A stretch of DNA of 64,000 nt from Desulfocurvibacter africanus subsp. africanus DSM 2603 (GCF_000422545.1 NZ_AULZ01000005.1:186001-250000), one strand, 5' to 3'; numbered from the stretch's first letter, positions 1-8,008 are shown. Numbers and translations are program-made. Notes: generated by a model not told the origin, from the sequence alone.

Positions 1-1
1 C

Positions 2-250
2 CCGCGCGAGGGCTGCACCGGCCAGCTCGTGGAGAAAAGCTCCAAGCGCGGCAAGGTCTTCTACTCCTGCTCGACCTACCCCAAATGCGACTACGCAACC
101 TGGGACTGGCCCATTGCCAAGCCCTGCCCGCAATGCGACTCCAAGATCCTGACCATCAAGACCACCAAGGCGCGCGGCGAGCACGTGGCCTGCCCGGAAA
201 AGTCCTGCCGCTTCACCCGCGAGTTGGAGCCCGACGAGTCGGTTGGTTAA
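2..250 (+). CDS. topA: DNA topoisomerase I, C-terminal fragment (partial)
   Basis: This is the 3' end of a gene that enters from the left edge in frame 2 and has no start in the window. The 82 visible residues carry the paired-cysteine zinc ribbons typical of the C-terminus of bacterial topoisomerase I: a GCTGQL start, then FYSCSTYPKC, then CPQC and CPEKSC. In the family these ribbons bind DNA (and RNA polymerase) and help relax negative supercoils. The GTG at 29 is internal and not a real start. A strong terminator lies 90 bp downstream, so transcription probably ends here. TopA is the most likely identity; another protein with the same Zn-ribbon repeats cannot be fully excluded because the catalytic part is outside the window. 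Confidence 0.85.
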   Translation, partial: PREGCTGQLVEKSSKRGKVFYSCSTYPKCDYATWDWPIAKPCPQCDSKILTIKTTKARGEHVACPEKSCRFTRELEPDESVG

Positions 251-257
251 GAGTAAG

Positions 258-330
258 AACTGGGAAAGGGCGCTGCCCTCTCCCAGACCCTCACCCGCCA
301 GGGCTTAACAACGCCCTGGACCCGCGATTT
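258..330 (+). repeat. Two-hairpin dispersed repeat, copy 1
   Basis: The copy has a first stem around 'CTGGGAAAGGGC..GCCCTCTCCCAG', a spacer with 'ACCCTCACCCGCCAGGG', a second stem CCAGGGC..GCCCTGG and the end 'GGACCCGCG'. The same two-stem plan recurs at 6921, 7842, 7930, 31217, 48376, 49776 and 55973, with a variant at 59734. Confidence 0.8.
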
Positions 331-339
331 ATTAATGGG

Positions 340-376
340 AAAACCCGCCAAGCTGATGTTTGGCGGGTTTTTTTTG
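340..376 (+). terminator. Rho-independent terminator downstream of topA
   Basis: A perfect 12-bp stem (AAAACCCGCCAA at 340-351 with TTGGCGGGTTTT at 360-371) has an 8-nt loop and is followed directly by a T run to 375. This is a textbook intrinsic terminator for the plus-strand topA transcript. Confidence 0.9.
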
Positions 377-548
377 CCTTACGGCACCCTTTGCCGATCA
401 ATCAGGGCCTGATGGCCTTGCCGTACGAAAAGCGCTATGGTCGGCAAAAGCGGAGGAACGCAGGTCCTCTGCCGATTCCGGGCGCGAGGCGCGTCCGGAA
501 CCACTGTCCGCAACCGCTCCACATGCGGAGCAAGCCGCGGAGTAGGCC

Positions 549-1349
549 ATGACGGAAAAGGATCGTGAAGAGCTGCGACAGGCCCGTGAGCTGCTGGAGA
601 GTCCCGGCCTGGCCGCGAGGCTGAGCAACCTGGCCGGCGCGCCAGTGGAAGCGGCCCTGCGCAAGCTGCCCGTAGGCGTGCGCGACGGAGTGGACAAGGC
701 CACGCGCAAGGCCCTGGAGGGCGCGCTGAACACCGCGCTCAAGACCCTGGACAGGGACGGCACGGCCGAAAGGACCTCGCGTAACAAGCTGCACAAAACC
801 TGGGCGGCGGCAGCCGGCGGCGTGGGCGGCCTGTTCGGATTCTCCGGCCTGCTGCTGGAGTTGCCCGTGACCACGACCATCATGCTGCGCTCCATCGCGG
901 ATATCGCCCACAGCAACGGCGAAGACCTGCGCCAGCCCGATGCCAGGCTGGCCTGTCTGGAGGTCTTCGCCCTGGGCGGCCCGTCCACGGGCGATGACGC
1001 CGCGGAAACGGGCTATTTCGCCGTACGCGCCTCCTTGGCCAAGGCCGTAGCCGAGGCGGCCAAATACGCAGCCGGCGCAAGCGCGGCCGAGAAAGGCGCG
1101 CCCGTGCTCGTGCGCCTCCTGTCCGCCATCACCAAACGCTTCGGGGTCACGGTCTCGCAGAAATTCGCAGCTCAGGCCGTGCCAGTCGTCGGGGCGTTGG
1201 GCGGGGCCGTGGTCAACTCCATTTTCATGAGCCACTTCCAGAACGTGGCCAGCGGCCACTTCACCGTGCGCCGCCTGGAACGCGCCTTCGGCAAGGACAC
1301 GGTACGCACGGCCTGGGAGGCGCTTGGCAGTCGGGAACAAGCCAGATAG
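549..1349 (+). CDS. EcsC family protein
   Basis: This 266-residue protein resembles the EcsC family (named after the third gene of the Bacillus ecs operon), whose biochemical role is unknown. It has an amphipathic helical N-terminus, then a glycine-rich hydrophobic segment (about 83-115, GGVGGLFGFSGLLLELPVTT) and a second one near 205-225 (VPVVGALGGAVVNSIF), the pattern of this family. The start is supported by GGAG six bases before the ATG. It stands alone: a terminator lies upstream and a TetR promoter downstream. No catalytic motif is visible. It may associate with the membrane through the two glycine-rich stretches, which is an inference. Confidence 0.75.
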   Translation: MTEKDREELRQARELLESPGLAARLSNLAGAPVEAALRKLPVGVRDGVDKATRKALEGALNTALKTLDRDGTAERTSRNKLHKTWAAAAGGVGGLFGFSGLLLELPVTTTIMLRSIADIAHSNGEDLRQPDARLACLEVFALGGPSTGDDAAETGYFAVRASLAKAVAEAAKYAAGASAAEKGAPVLVRLLSAITKRFGVTVSQKFAAQAVPVVGALGGAVVNSIFMSHFQNVASGHFTVRRLERAFGKDTVRTAWEALGSREQAR

Positions 1350-1417
1350 GTTAATGGCAGGTCATGCCGTCCTGCCAGGCTCGACAAATGGAGGACTGGA
1401 GGCGACCTGAAAACTGC

Positions 1418-1446
1418 TTGACGCCTATAGACGACCGGTCTAGTAG
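1418..1446 (+). promoter_or_regulatory. Promoter/operator of the TetR gene
   Basis: A TTGACG -35 (1418-1423) is followed 17 nt later by a weak TAGTAG -10 (1441-1446). The spacer holds the palindrome TAGAC-gaccg-GTCTA (1428-1442), built round GACCGGTC. Nearly the same sequence precedes the next gene at 2104-2121, which points to TetR binding at both promoters. The operator ends only about 10 nt before the ATG and there is no clear ribosome binding site, so the mRNA leader must be very short. Confidence 0.65.
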
Positions 1447-1452
1447 AAATCC

Positions 1453-2037
1453 ATGCCCAAGATCGACACCAAGGAACGCATTCTGAACGCCGGGGCCGAG
1501 CTGGTGCACAGCAAAGGCTTCAACAACACGGGCATCAAGGAGATCCTTGATCTCGCAGGTGTGCCCAAGGGATCGTTCTACTTCTACTTTCCCAGCAAGG
1601 AGGCTTTCGGAGCCGAGTTGGTCGAGCACTATGCGCGTTCCGTCGGCTCATCGGCCATGGCCGTGCTCAAGGACGGCTCCCTGTCTCCTCTGGAACGCTA
1701 TCGCCGTTTCCTGTTGGGCTTCGAGGAGATCTTCGCCGAACAGGGCTTTTCCAAGGGTTGTCCCATAGGCAACCTGTGCCAGGAAATGGGCGACCTGAGT
1801 GGGACCATGCGCGACAAGCTGGCCGAGGTGGTCGGCCGCATGGCCGGAGCTGTCGAATCCGTGCTGCGCGAGGCGATGAACGCGGGCGAGATTTCCCCGG
1901 ATCTGGATGCGGCCGAGATGGCCCGTTTCCTCCTGGCCGGCTGGCAGGGCTCCATTCTGCTGGCCAAGGTGGACAAAAGCCTGGAGCCCATGCGCAGATT
2001 CAGGCGCATGGCCCTGGATAAGCTGCTCAAACCCTAG
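1453..2037 (+). CDS. TetR/AcrR family transcriptional regulator
   Basis: The protein has 194 residues, the usual TetR length. The N-terminal helix-turn-helix is clear (ERILNAGAELVHSKGFNNTGIKEI then GVPKGSFYFYFPSKEAF, residues 8-53). The C-terminal part is a helical ligand-binding domain of the YxaF/YcnC-like type with a CPIGNLCQEMGD stretch near 102-113 whose two cysteines could be redox- or ligand-sensitive (inference). It probably represses itself and the downstream AhpD-like gene, because both have the same GACCGGTC operator. The inducer is not evident. Confidence 0.9.
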   Translation: MPKIDTKERILNAGAELVHSKGFNNTGIKEILDLAGVPKGSFYFYFPSKEAFGAELVEHYARSVGSSAMAVLKDGSLSPLERYRRFLLGFEEIFAEQGFSKGCPIGNLCQEMGDLSGTMRDKLAEVVGRMAGAVESVLREAMNAGEISPDLDAAEMARFLLAGWQGSILLAKVDKSLEPMRRFRRMALDKLLKP

Positions 2038-2103
2038 GATTATGGATTAGTGGTCAAGGCAGGCCGTCCCCTCATGGGTGCGGTCTCTTTTTGGGATAAT
2101 TCT

Positions 2104-2126
2104 ATATACGACCGGTCTACTACAAT
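2104..2126 (+). promoter_or_regulatory. TetR-type operator and -10 of the AhpD-like gene
   Basis: TATACGACCGGTCTACTA matches the operator upstream of the TetR gene at all but two positions. A good -10 hexamer, TACAAT (2121-2126), follows directly. A repressor on this site would cover the promoter. An AAGGAGGA ribosome binding site at 2129-2136 precedes the ATG at 2140. Confidence 0.6.
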
Positions 2127-2139
2127 TTAAGGAGGACAC

Positions 2140-2658
2140 ATGAGTCTGCTTTCCTGCGTGCGGCCCGAGGCAGCCACCGGCCTGGTGGCCCAAGTCTACG
2201 AGCGTTTTCCTGCCAAGGCCGGCATCCCGGCTCCGGCACTGCTCCTGAGCGTGAGCCCTGACCTGCTGGCTGGCCAGGGCCGCTTCCTGGCCTATTATGG
2301 CGCGCATGAGCGCCTGGACCACCATTTCCTGGCCATGCTGCGCTTTCTTGTGGCCACGGCCATGGGCTTTACGCCCTGCGAGCGCTTCAATCGACAACTG
2401 ATGATACTTATGGGCATGAACGAGGCCGAGGTGGATTGCCTGGCCAAGGAGCCGAGGACGGCTCCTTTCGACGAAAAGCACAAGGCCCTGCTGCTCCTGG
2501 CCCTCAAGTCGGTGACCAGGCCCGAAGCGGTAAACGCCGAAGAGACGCAGGCCCTTCGCGACATGGGCTGGACGGATCAGGACATCCTCGACGCCAGCTT
2601 CCATGGCGCGTTGCTCTTGGGTCCGGCTGTCCTCTGCCGCGCCTTTGGCGTGGAGTAG
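2140..2658 (+). CDS. AhpD/carboxymuconolactone-decarboxylase-like protein with degenerate active site
   Basis: The 172-residue all-helical protein has the AhpD/CMD architecture seen in 'peroxidase-related' proteins. Active AhpD proteins carry CxxC followed by xxxH. Here the corresponding stretch is F77-T-P-C80-E-R-F-N84, so the first cysteine and the histidine are missing and only one cysteine remains. Classical disulfide peroxidase chemistry is therefore unlikely, though a binding or single-thiol role is possible. The gene follows the TetR gene and has its own operator and a strong AAGGAGGA ribosome binding site, so it is probably the regulator's main target. Assignment to the fold rests on overall pattern and is moderately sure. 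Confidence 0.6.
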   Translation: MSLLSCVRPEAATGLVAQVYERFPAKAGIPAPALLLSVSPDLLAGQGRFLAYYGAHERLDHHFLAMLRFLVATAMGFTPCERFNRQLMILMGMNEAEVDCLAKEPRTAPFDEKHKALLLLALKSVTRPEAVNAEETQALRDMGWTDQDILDASFHGALLLGPAVLCRAFGVE

Positions 2659-2721
2659 CCCGGGAGGAGCTTGTGTAGGAAGATCCGCTCTCCCTCCTAG
2701 ATGAACCGTTGCTGTGGTGAA

Positions 2722-2771
2722 AGCAGTTTGCAAATGAAAGGATTTCACTGCTCTCTTATTTGCAAGCTGCT
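2722..2771. terminator. Inverted repeat between convergent genes
   Basis: AGCAGTTTGCAAAT (2722-2735) pairs with ATTTGCAAGCTGCT (2758-2771) over 14 positions with one mismatch and a 22-nt loop. It lies between the convergent AhpD-like gene and gspN and may terminate both, although no long T run follows. Confidence 0.4.
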
Positions 2772-2824
2772 CTACCCGCCAACCGTCGCAAGAATGAACG
2801 CGACTGGCTGGAGCGTATGAAGCG

Positions 2825-3748
2825 TTACAGCATGCCTGCCAGGCTCACCAATGGCGCCACAGGGCCGTTCCATTTGGGGTGCAGGGGTTCCTTTCGGCGC
2901 AACCTGTCCGCGATGCTCCTGTCCGGAATCTTGTCCAGGTGCAGCAACGAAGGCTCCACGAGCAGCGAGCCATCCACGGTTAGCTTGCCGCCGCTCAGGG
3001 GCTTGCCTTCTTGGCCGGGCTGGAACGAGCCCTTGAGCTCCCCTTGCAAATCCCCTTCAGCCATGGCCAGGCGCTCCACGCCGAGCCGGCCGTTCAGCCA
3101 GGTCAGATCGGCTTGGACGTTGCCCAGCCGAACGACGTCGCGGGTCAGAAAGTCGCTCTTGTAGCGCGCCGCGCCGCCCGTCACGACAAGATCCGCGTTG
3201 CCCTGAAGCGCTTGCGACCCGCTCAACGGCCCCGCAAGGCTGATGCGGCCCGACAGGAGACCCTGCGCGCCGGCCTGCTCGGCCAGTTGGGGATGGCGAC
3301 TTAGGTCCAGGTCATCCAAGCTTAAATCGACTTCGTAATTTTCGGGCGACGTGATGCCGTCGGCGGTGATAAGGCCCTGCAACTCGCCGCCGTAGGCCTC
3401 GGCCCGCAGCGTGAACCCGGCCTTGCCGACCAGGAATGACAGCCAAGCAGGCGTGAGCCTGACGCGGCTGGCGGTGAACAGCGGCGTATCCGGGTCCTGG
3501 GCAGAAGTCAAAGCCACGCCTTCGAGCACGAGGCCAGGAGGAAAGCGCGAGGGCGTGGCTTCCAGATAGGACAGGCGGACCACGCCCGAAGCGTTCACGG
3601 TCGAGGTCAGCCGGCCGGCCAGCACGGGCCAGGGGAATTTGATCATCGCCAGCAGGACGAGCACGGCCAAGCTAAAGCCCGTGTAGAGGAGAATGGTCGG
3701 TATTCTGCGTTTCATGTCACTTCGCCCGGCGTAGTTTTGGCTAGTCAT
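2825..3748 (-). CDS. gspN: Type II secretion system protein GspN
   Basis: This is the last gene of the gsp operon (307 residues). It has one N-terminal membrane segment (IPTILLYTGFSLAVLVLLAMI, about 16-36) followed by a periplasmic beta-rich region with AsmA/GspN-like repeats (GKLTVDGSLLVEPSL near the C-terminus). GspN is an accessory inner-membrane component of the T2SS found in only some systems. The start is fixed by a 4-base ATGA overlap with the gspM stop; a second methionine at residue 12 is possible but less likely. Identity is inferred from position, topology and the DUF-type repeats. Confidence 0.8.
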   Translation of the reverse strand: MTSQNYAGRSDMKRRIPTILLYTGFSLAVLVLLAMIKFPWPVLAGRLTSTVNASGVVRLSYLEATPSRFPPGLVLEGVALTSAQDPDTPLFTASRVRLTPAWLSFLVGKAGFTLRAEAYGGELQGLITADGITSPENYEVDLSLDDLDLSRHPQLAEQAGAQGLLSGRISLAGPLSGSQALQGNADLVVTGGAARYKSDFLTRDVVRLGNVQADLTWLNGRLGVERLAMAEGDLQGELKGSFQPGQEGKPLSGGKLTVDGSLLVEPSLLHLDKIPDRSIADRLRRKEPLHPKWNGPVAPLVSLAGML

Positions 3749-4278
3749 GGCGTCTTGGTTTCAGGCGTCTTGCGCAAAGCGCTGAAGACCAGGTCCACAT
3801 CCAGGGGTTTATTTTCGTGCGAGCGCATGTTCAGACGCTCCACGCCGATCCCCCGGCCTGTCGCCTGCACCGCCTGCAGGTAGGGCACCAACTGGTTCAA
3901 GCCCACGCCGTTCAGGCGCATCTCCACCACGTCATGGCGCGAGCCGTCCGCGCCCTGACGCACCGAGGGCCGGATGTACTCGATGTTCGCGCGCAGTTGC
4001 CTCTGGGTGGCCAGGTTTTCCAGCAGGGCGAACAGGGTCTGCTCGGGCTTGCCCTTGCCGGCATTGGCTGGTCGGCCGTTACGCGGGGCATTGGCCGCCA
4101 ATTCGGCGTACTCCTGGCCCTGTGCCGTGACAAGGGACAGGTCTTGCTGGGCCTGGACGACACTCCGCCCCAAACTTTCACGATAGTGGGCCACGGGCAG
4201 CACGATCCACTGGATCATGGCCGCTATCAGGGCCAAGGCCAAGGCCGCGCCGAGCAGGAGTTGCCGGTCCGGCTTCAT
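3745..4278 (-). CDS. gspM: Type II secretion system protein GspM
   Basis: The 177-residue bitopic protein has a short cytoplasmic end, one membrane helix (LLLGAALALALIAAMIQWIVL, about 7-27), a coiled-coil stretch (RESLGRSVVQAQQDL) and a small ferredoxin-like periplasmic domain ending the protein. This matches GspM, which partners GspL in the inner-membrane platform. The gene overlaps both neighbours by four bases (gspL before, gspN after), so the three are translationally coupled. Sequence identity in this family is generally low, and the call depends strongly on synteny. Confidence 0.85.
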   Translation of the reverse strand: MKPDRQLLLGAALALALIAAMIQWIVLPVAHYRESLGRSVVQAQQDLSLVTAQGQEYAELAANAPRNGRPANAGKGKPEQTLFALLENLATQRQLRANIEYIRPSVRQGADGSRHDVVEMRLNGVGLNQLVPYLQAVQATGRGIGVERLNMRSHENKPLDVDLVFSALRKTPETKTP

Positions 4279-5897
4279 GGCTTGCCTCCCGAGGCGAGCA
4301 GTATATCCAATTGGAATTGCACGCTATTCCCATCTGGGCTGGCGGTGGCGCCCTTGAGCTCCACTTCGCCCAACCCGGCCTGCTGCAGGCCGTCCTTGAT
4401 CCGTTCCACGCTGGCGAAGGCGTCCGAGCGCGCGCTGATGCGCACGGCCTGCTCGTCCAGCCCCAATTGGCTGATGGTCATGGGCAGGTCCGCGGGCACG
4501 GCCTGGGAAATCGCGGCCAGGATGTGCAGGGCAGTGGCGTGGCCAGCGCCGTCATTCTGGCTGCCCTGGCGCAAGCCGGCCAGGCGCTCGGCCAGGATGC
4601 TGGCCCGCTGGCTGCGCGTGAATCCGGGCTGCACGTCGGGCAGGGCTTGCTTGTAGGCCTCGTCCAGGCGAGCCTCCAGCGCGGCCAGACGTTGCCGCTT
4701 GAGCACTATATCCGTGGTGTTGGACAAGACGTAGCCGAGCACGAGCACGGCCAGCAGCGCCGAAACCAGGGCCAGATAGCGGCGCGGATCAAAGGCGTTG
4801 CGCCGCATGGCCGCGCCCTCGGCGTGGAAATTCATGCCCGCCTCGGACGGCAGGAACATGGGCGCGCCGCGCAGGGCCAATCCGTATGCCACGGCCAACT
4901 CGTCCCCTGGGACCTGCGAGCCGTCGGGCATGGCGCGCAAACCGAAGCCGCCGCATTGCGCAATGCGCTGCACCGGGGCCTGCAGGCGCGTTTCCAACAG
5001 CCTGCCCAATCCCTGCACGGCGGCGGCCCGGCCGCTGAGCACAACCAACTCGGGCGGCACGGACTCTCCATCGGCTGCGGCGCGCAGGGTCAACCGGATA
5101 TCGCGCGCCAAGTCGTCCACGGCCGCCTGCACGCGCCGGGCAGCCTCGCCGCCGGCGGCCAGCGCGGCCTGCAGCTCCATGCCAGCTTTTACGGGAACAG
5201 TCGCGCGGGTGGCTGCAAGGTTACTTGCGGACGTTTCCCGTTCGCCATCATTCGAGGATTGATTCGCGGCCAAGGCCTTGTCCAGGTCCAGCAGGCCGAA
5301 ACGCAGGCCGCGCATGGCCGTCGGTTTGCCGTCCACGCGCCAAAAGATGGCGCTGGCCTCCGCCCTGATATCGAGAAAGAGCACCTTGCCGGGCAGGCCG
5401 GTCAAGGGCGCGGCGGCGGCCAACAAGGCGTCGGCGGTCACGTCCACGACCTGCAGGGGCATGCCGGACGCGGCAAAGGCCTCCAGCCAGCTTTCCAGCG
5501 CCTTGCGCGGCATGGCCGCGGCCAGGACCTGCTGCTCGCCGCCAACTCCCCGGCCGGCCTTGACCATGTCCAGGGCCAGCGCATCCACGGACAAGGGCAT
5601 GTGCGCGTCCATCTCCAGGTCGAGCACCTGGCGGATCTTGCCGGCGGAGGTGAAGGGAAAGTCCAGGCGGCGGAACATGGCCTGGCTCGTGGGCAAGCCC
5701 AGGGCATACACGTCGCTCAGCAGTCCGCGAGTTTCGGCCAGCCGACGCACCGCTGCCGCCGTGGCCGGCAGGTCGGCTCCGGCGGGCAGGTCCGCCCTGG
5801 CCCAGCCCGTGACCGTCAGACGCACGAACTGCCTCGTGAGCTGCACCATGCACACGCCGCGCGGCGTGAGGTCTATGCCCAGAATTGTCTCGGCCAT
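4275..5897 (-). CDS. gspL: Type II secretion system protein GspL
   Basis: The 540-residue protein has an actin-like cytoplasmic domain starting with ILGIDLTPRG (residues 5-14) and containing GLPTSQAMFRRLDFPF. One membrane helix follows (YLALVSALLAVLVLGYVLSNTT, about 370-391), then a PilN/GspL-like periplasmic ferredoxin fold. GspL anchors the GspE ATPase at the membrane and binds GspM. It is longer than typical GspL because of an insert around 205-260 rich in Ala, Ser and Gln (NQSSNDGERETSASNL). The start gives MAETILGID, and 'AGGAGATTC' sits just before it in the mRNA. It ends in a 4-base overlap with gspM. Confidence 0.85.
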   Translation of the reverse strand: MAETILGIDLTPRGVCMVQLTRQFVRLTVTGWARADLPAGADLPATAAAVRRLAETRGLLSDVYALGLPTSQAMFRRLDFPFTSAGKIRQVLDLEMDAHMPLSVDALALDMVKAGRGVGGEQQVLAAAMPRKALESWLEAFAASGMPLQVVDVTADALLAAAAPLTGLPGKVLFLDIRAEASAIFWRVDGKPTAMRGLRFGLLDLDKALAANQSSNDGERETSASNLAATRATVPVKAGMELQAALAAGGEAARRVQAAVDDLARDIRLTLRAAADGESVPPELVVLSGRAAAVQGLGRLLETRLQAPVQRIAQCGGFGLRAMPDGSQVPGDELAVAYGLALRGAPMFLPSEAGMNFHAEGAAMRRNAFDPRRYLALVSALLAVLVLGYVLSNTTDIVLKRQRLAALEARLDEAYKQALPDVQPGFTRSQRASILAERLAGLRQGSQNDGAGHATALHILAAISQAVPADLPMTISQLGLDEQAVRISARSDAFASVERIKDGLQQAGLGEVELKGATASPDGNSVQFQLDILLASGGKP

Positions 5898-5916
5898 GAA
5901 TCTCCTTCAGCCGGGC

Positions 5917-7020
5917 TCAGCCCAGCACCTTGCGTTCCAGGCTTACCCGCGACACGGGCTTTTGCGGATCGGCTTGGCCCGCCGTGCGCCGCAACACGGC
6001 GCGCAGACTGCGTTGCACGGCCCCTGCCTTGGCCGTCACGACAACCTGGAACACGTCACTAGACACGCTCAACAGCTCTTGCTGCAAGGTGACCTGCTCA
6101 TAGCCCGACAAGGCCGTCTTGTACCAGTCCGTCTTGTTCAGCAAGCCTGCATTGTCCTGGCTCGCGCGGAAGGCGAGCATGTCCTGGGCCAGGTTGGCCG
6201 CCGTGGCCCGGCTCACGTCGTCCGGACACAGAGCCATGAGCACCAGGGCCGGGGCTGTATTGATGTTGACCTTGCTGCCGTGCACCGTGAGCAGGTCGCG
6301 CAGGCCCGGAACGCCCTGGCCGCCGTAAAAGAGTCCCCTCGGCATGCCGCGCACCAGCAGCAGCTCGTCCAGGGAAGCCATGGCTGCGTTGCGTGGGCGG
6401 TAGGCGACTTCCTCAGCCATGTAGAGCGGCTTTTCGAACTCGCCATCCTCGTCGGCATCGATCCAGTCGCGCATGGCCGTCACCAGCCGCGCGGCCGACT
6501 CCTGCTCCAGGTTGTACGGCGGCCCGACCAGCAGGCGCTGCATGACCTGCCGGCCCGTCTCTGTAGTCATGGCGCTCAACGGGAAACGGCCGTCCTCCGG
6601 GCTGATCTCCACCCGCAGCACGCCCGTCTGGAAGTTCAGAGTCTTCTTCGCATCCTCGTCCTCGAAGAAGGTGACCCAGAGATCCGTGGGCGCATCGTAG
6701 TCGTTCAGGTCCATGTCGCGCTCCAGGAGCAGTGCGGCCAGACGCAGGCCGGATTCGCACAGCTCGCGGCACTGCACGCCGCCCAAATAGGTCCCGGCGC
6801 TTTCAACCTCGATCTGGGCCCGGCGCAAGGACTCGATGGCCACCATGGACAGCACGCTCATGAGCACGAGCACGAGCATGAGCGCCCCGCCGCGTTGGCC
6901 GCCGGGGCGGTCCGGGGGAAGACTGGGAAGGGCTTTGCCCTCCCCAGACCCCACCCACCAGGGGGTGACGACCCCCTGGACCCGCGAGGTTCTTTTGTGA
7001 GGTCCTGTGGCCCAGTTCAT
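5917..7020 (-). CDS. gspK: Type II secretion system minor pseudopilin GspK with repeat-derived long leader
   Basis: GspK caps the pseudopilus tip with GspI and GspJ. The hydrophobic prepilin segment (ALMLVLVLMSVLSMVAIE) starts near residue 46 after QRGG, the likely prepilin-peptidase site. The rest matches GspK, including 'VNINTAPALVLMAL' (helix-hairpin-helix-like). The ATG at 7020 overlaps the end of gspJ (stop at 7017). That start makes a leader of about 45 residues against the usual 6-15. Residues about 11-33 are encoded by a two-hairpin dispersed repeat (6921-6988). The in-frame GTG at residue 23 is an alternative start but has no good ribosome binding site. The protein is 367 residues from the ATG. 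Confidence 0.85.
   Translation of the reverse strand: MNWATGPHKRTSRVQGVVTPWWVGSGEGKALPSLPPDRPGGQRGGALMLVLVLMSVLSMVAIESLRRAQIEVESAGTYLGGVQCRELCESGLRLAALLLERDMDLNDYDAPTDLWVTFFEDEDAKKTLNFQTGVLRVEISPEDGRFPLSAMTTETGRQVMQRLLVGPPYNLEQESAARLVTAMRDWIDADEDGEFEKPLYMAEEVAYRPRNAAMASLDELLLVRGMPRGLFYGGQGVPGLRDLLTVHGSKVNINTAPALVLMALCPDDVSRATAANLAQDMLAFRASQDNAGLLNKTDWYKTALSGYEQVTLQQELLSVSSDVFQVVVTAKAGAVQRSLRAVLRRTAGQADPQKPVSRVSLERKVLG
6921..6988 (+). repeat. Two-hairpin dispersed repeat inside gspK
   Basis: The copy has the same plan as the one at 258: ACTGGGAAGGGC..GCCCTCCCCAG, then CCAGGGGGTGACGACCCCCTGG, then ACCCGCG. It lies wholly inside the gspK leader sequence on the opposite strand and stays open in the gspK frame. 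Confidence 0.85.
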
Positions 7021-7895
7021 GGAGTTTCCTCGCCTTGCTGGGAATCCTCCTGCTCCAGCTGCGTATCCTCCTGTAGCAACTCTGGGTCGAGGCTCAACCA
7101 GTCCGTGAATTCCCGCCTGCCTTCCTCGTCCGCCAGCACGAGGCGCACGCCGGCGCTGGCAGGCAGCGCCTTGGCCGTTACGGGCTGGCCCAGGCCGCCC
7201 GTGCCCCAGGAATCCAGCTTCTGGCCGCCGCGCGCGCGAAAGCCGATGGTCAGCTCCTTGACCCGGTCGCACAGCTCCACCTCGGTCCAGCCGTCGCCCA
7301 CAGAGTCCTCGGGATAGATGTCCGGGTCCAGGCGCTCCTTGCGCACCAGGCGCATGGGCTTGCCCTTGTCGAACATGCCCGTGTCCTCCAGAGGCCGCAG
7401 CACGTACTGCACGCGCACGAGCTTGTCGCCCCGCGCGGCGTCCTCGAAATCCAGGCTAGAGCAGGTGGTCAGCTCCAGAACGATCCTGCCCCGGCGGAAA
7501 CTCCTGGCCAGGTCCGGGTTGCGGCTTACGTCCGGCAGCTCCTCCTCGCGGTCGCCGCCGGCCAGCAGCGGGACCACCTGGGACTGGTCGGCCTGGGTCG
7601 CCTGGCTCTGACTCTGGGTCTCCTCGGCGGGCGGATGCAGCCCTGCCAGGTCGTCGCCGATCTGGCGCAGCACGAGCCTGCCGGTCTGCAGCAGCTCGCC
7701 CTGGCCGCGCACCTGCTCGGCCACGTCCATGACCCCGGCATAGACGCCGTACAGGCCCGTAAAAGCGATGGCCATGACAAAGGCGGCGATCATGACCTCC
7801 AGCAAGGTGAAGCCGGCTTGAGCAATATGCCTCCGGCGGCCGGGGGAAATCATTCCCCCCGGACCCCCCGCATTTTTAGAAAAGCCGCAACGCAT
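7017..7895 (-). CDS. gspJ: Type II secretion system minor pseudopilin GspJ
   Basis: The 292-residue protein has a class III prepilin signal, QAG then FTLLEVMIAAFVMAIAFTGLYG; Glu at +5 of the mature protein is present. GspJ forms part of the pseudopilus tip complex. From the ATG at 7895 the leader is 28 residues and includes codons from a degenerate two-hairpin repeat (7842-7880). A second ATG at 7853 lies inside that repeat and would give a more normal 14-residue leader after a G-rich stretch. Which start is used is uncertain. The mature region has an acidic, Gln-rich insert (EETQSQSQATQADQSQ). It is followed directly by gspK. Confidence 0.85.
   Translation of the reverse strand: MRCGFSKNAGGPGGMISPGRRRHIAQAGFTLLEVMIAAFVMAIAFTGLYGVYAGVMDVAEQVRGQGELLQTGRLVLRQIGDDLAGLHPPAEETQSQSQATQADQSQVVPLLAGGDREEELPDVSRNPDLARSFRRGRIVLELTTCSSLDFEDAARGDKLVRVQYVLRPLEDTGMFDKGKPMRLVRKERLDPDIYPEDSVGDGWTEVELCDRVKELTIGFRARGGQKLDSWGTGGLGQPVTAKALPASAGVRLVLADEEGRREFTDWLSLDPELLQEDTQLEQEDSQQGEETP
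7842..7880 (-). repeat. Half-copy of the two-hairpin repeat in the gspJ leader
   Basis: The stem CGGGGGAAATCATTCCCCCCGG is followed by ACCCCCCGCATTTTT. This equals the first half of the copy at 7930 (GGGTCCAGGGGAATCATTC..) in the reversed reading. It overlaps the first codons of gspJ and contains one of the two candidate start codons. Confidence 0.65.
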
Positions 7896-7929
7896 CGAGT
7901 AGGCCGGTTCCTCCGGCCTACTCGAAATG

Positions 7930-8002
7930 TGGGGTCCAGGGGAATCATTCCCCTGGTGGGGAGAGGTTTGGAGAGGGGCAACGCCCCTCTCCACCTCTTC
8001 TC
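7930..8002 (-). repeat. Two-hairpin dispersed repeat between gspI and gspJ
   Basis: The copy has stems CCAGGGGAATCATTCCCCTGG and GAGAGGGGCAACGCCCCTCTC, separated by TGGGGAGAGGTTTG. It occupies the gap between gspI (stop at 8009) and gspJ, so it is transcribed within the operon. A separate short hairpin, TAGGCCGG-aggaa-CCGGCCTA (7901-7921), follows it. Confidence 0.85.
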
Positions 8003-8008
8003 TACTTC

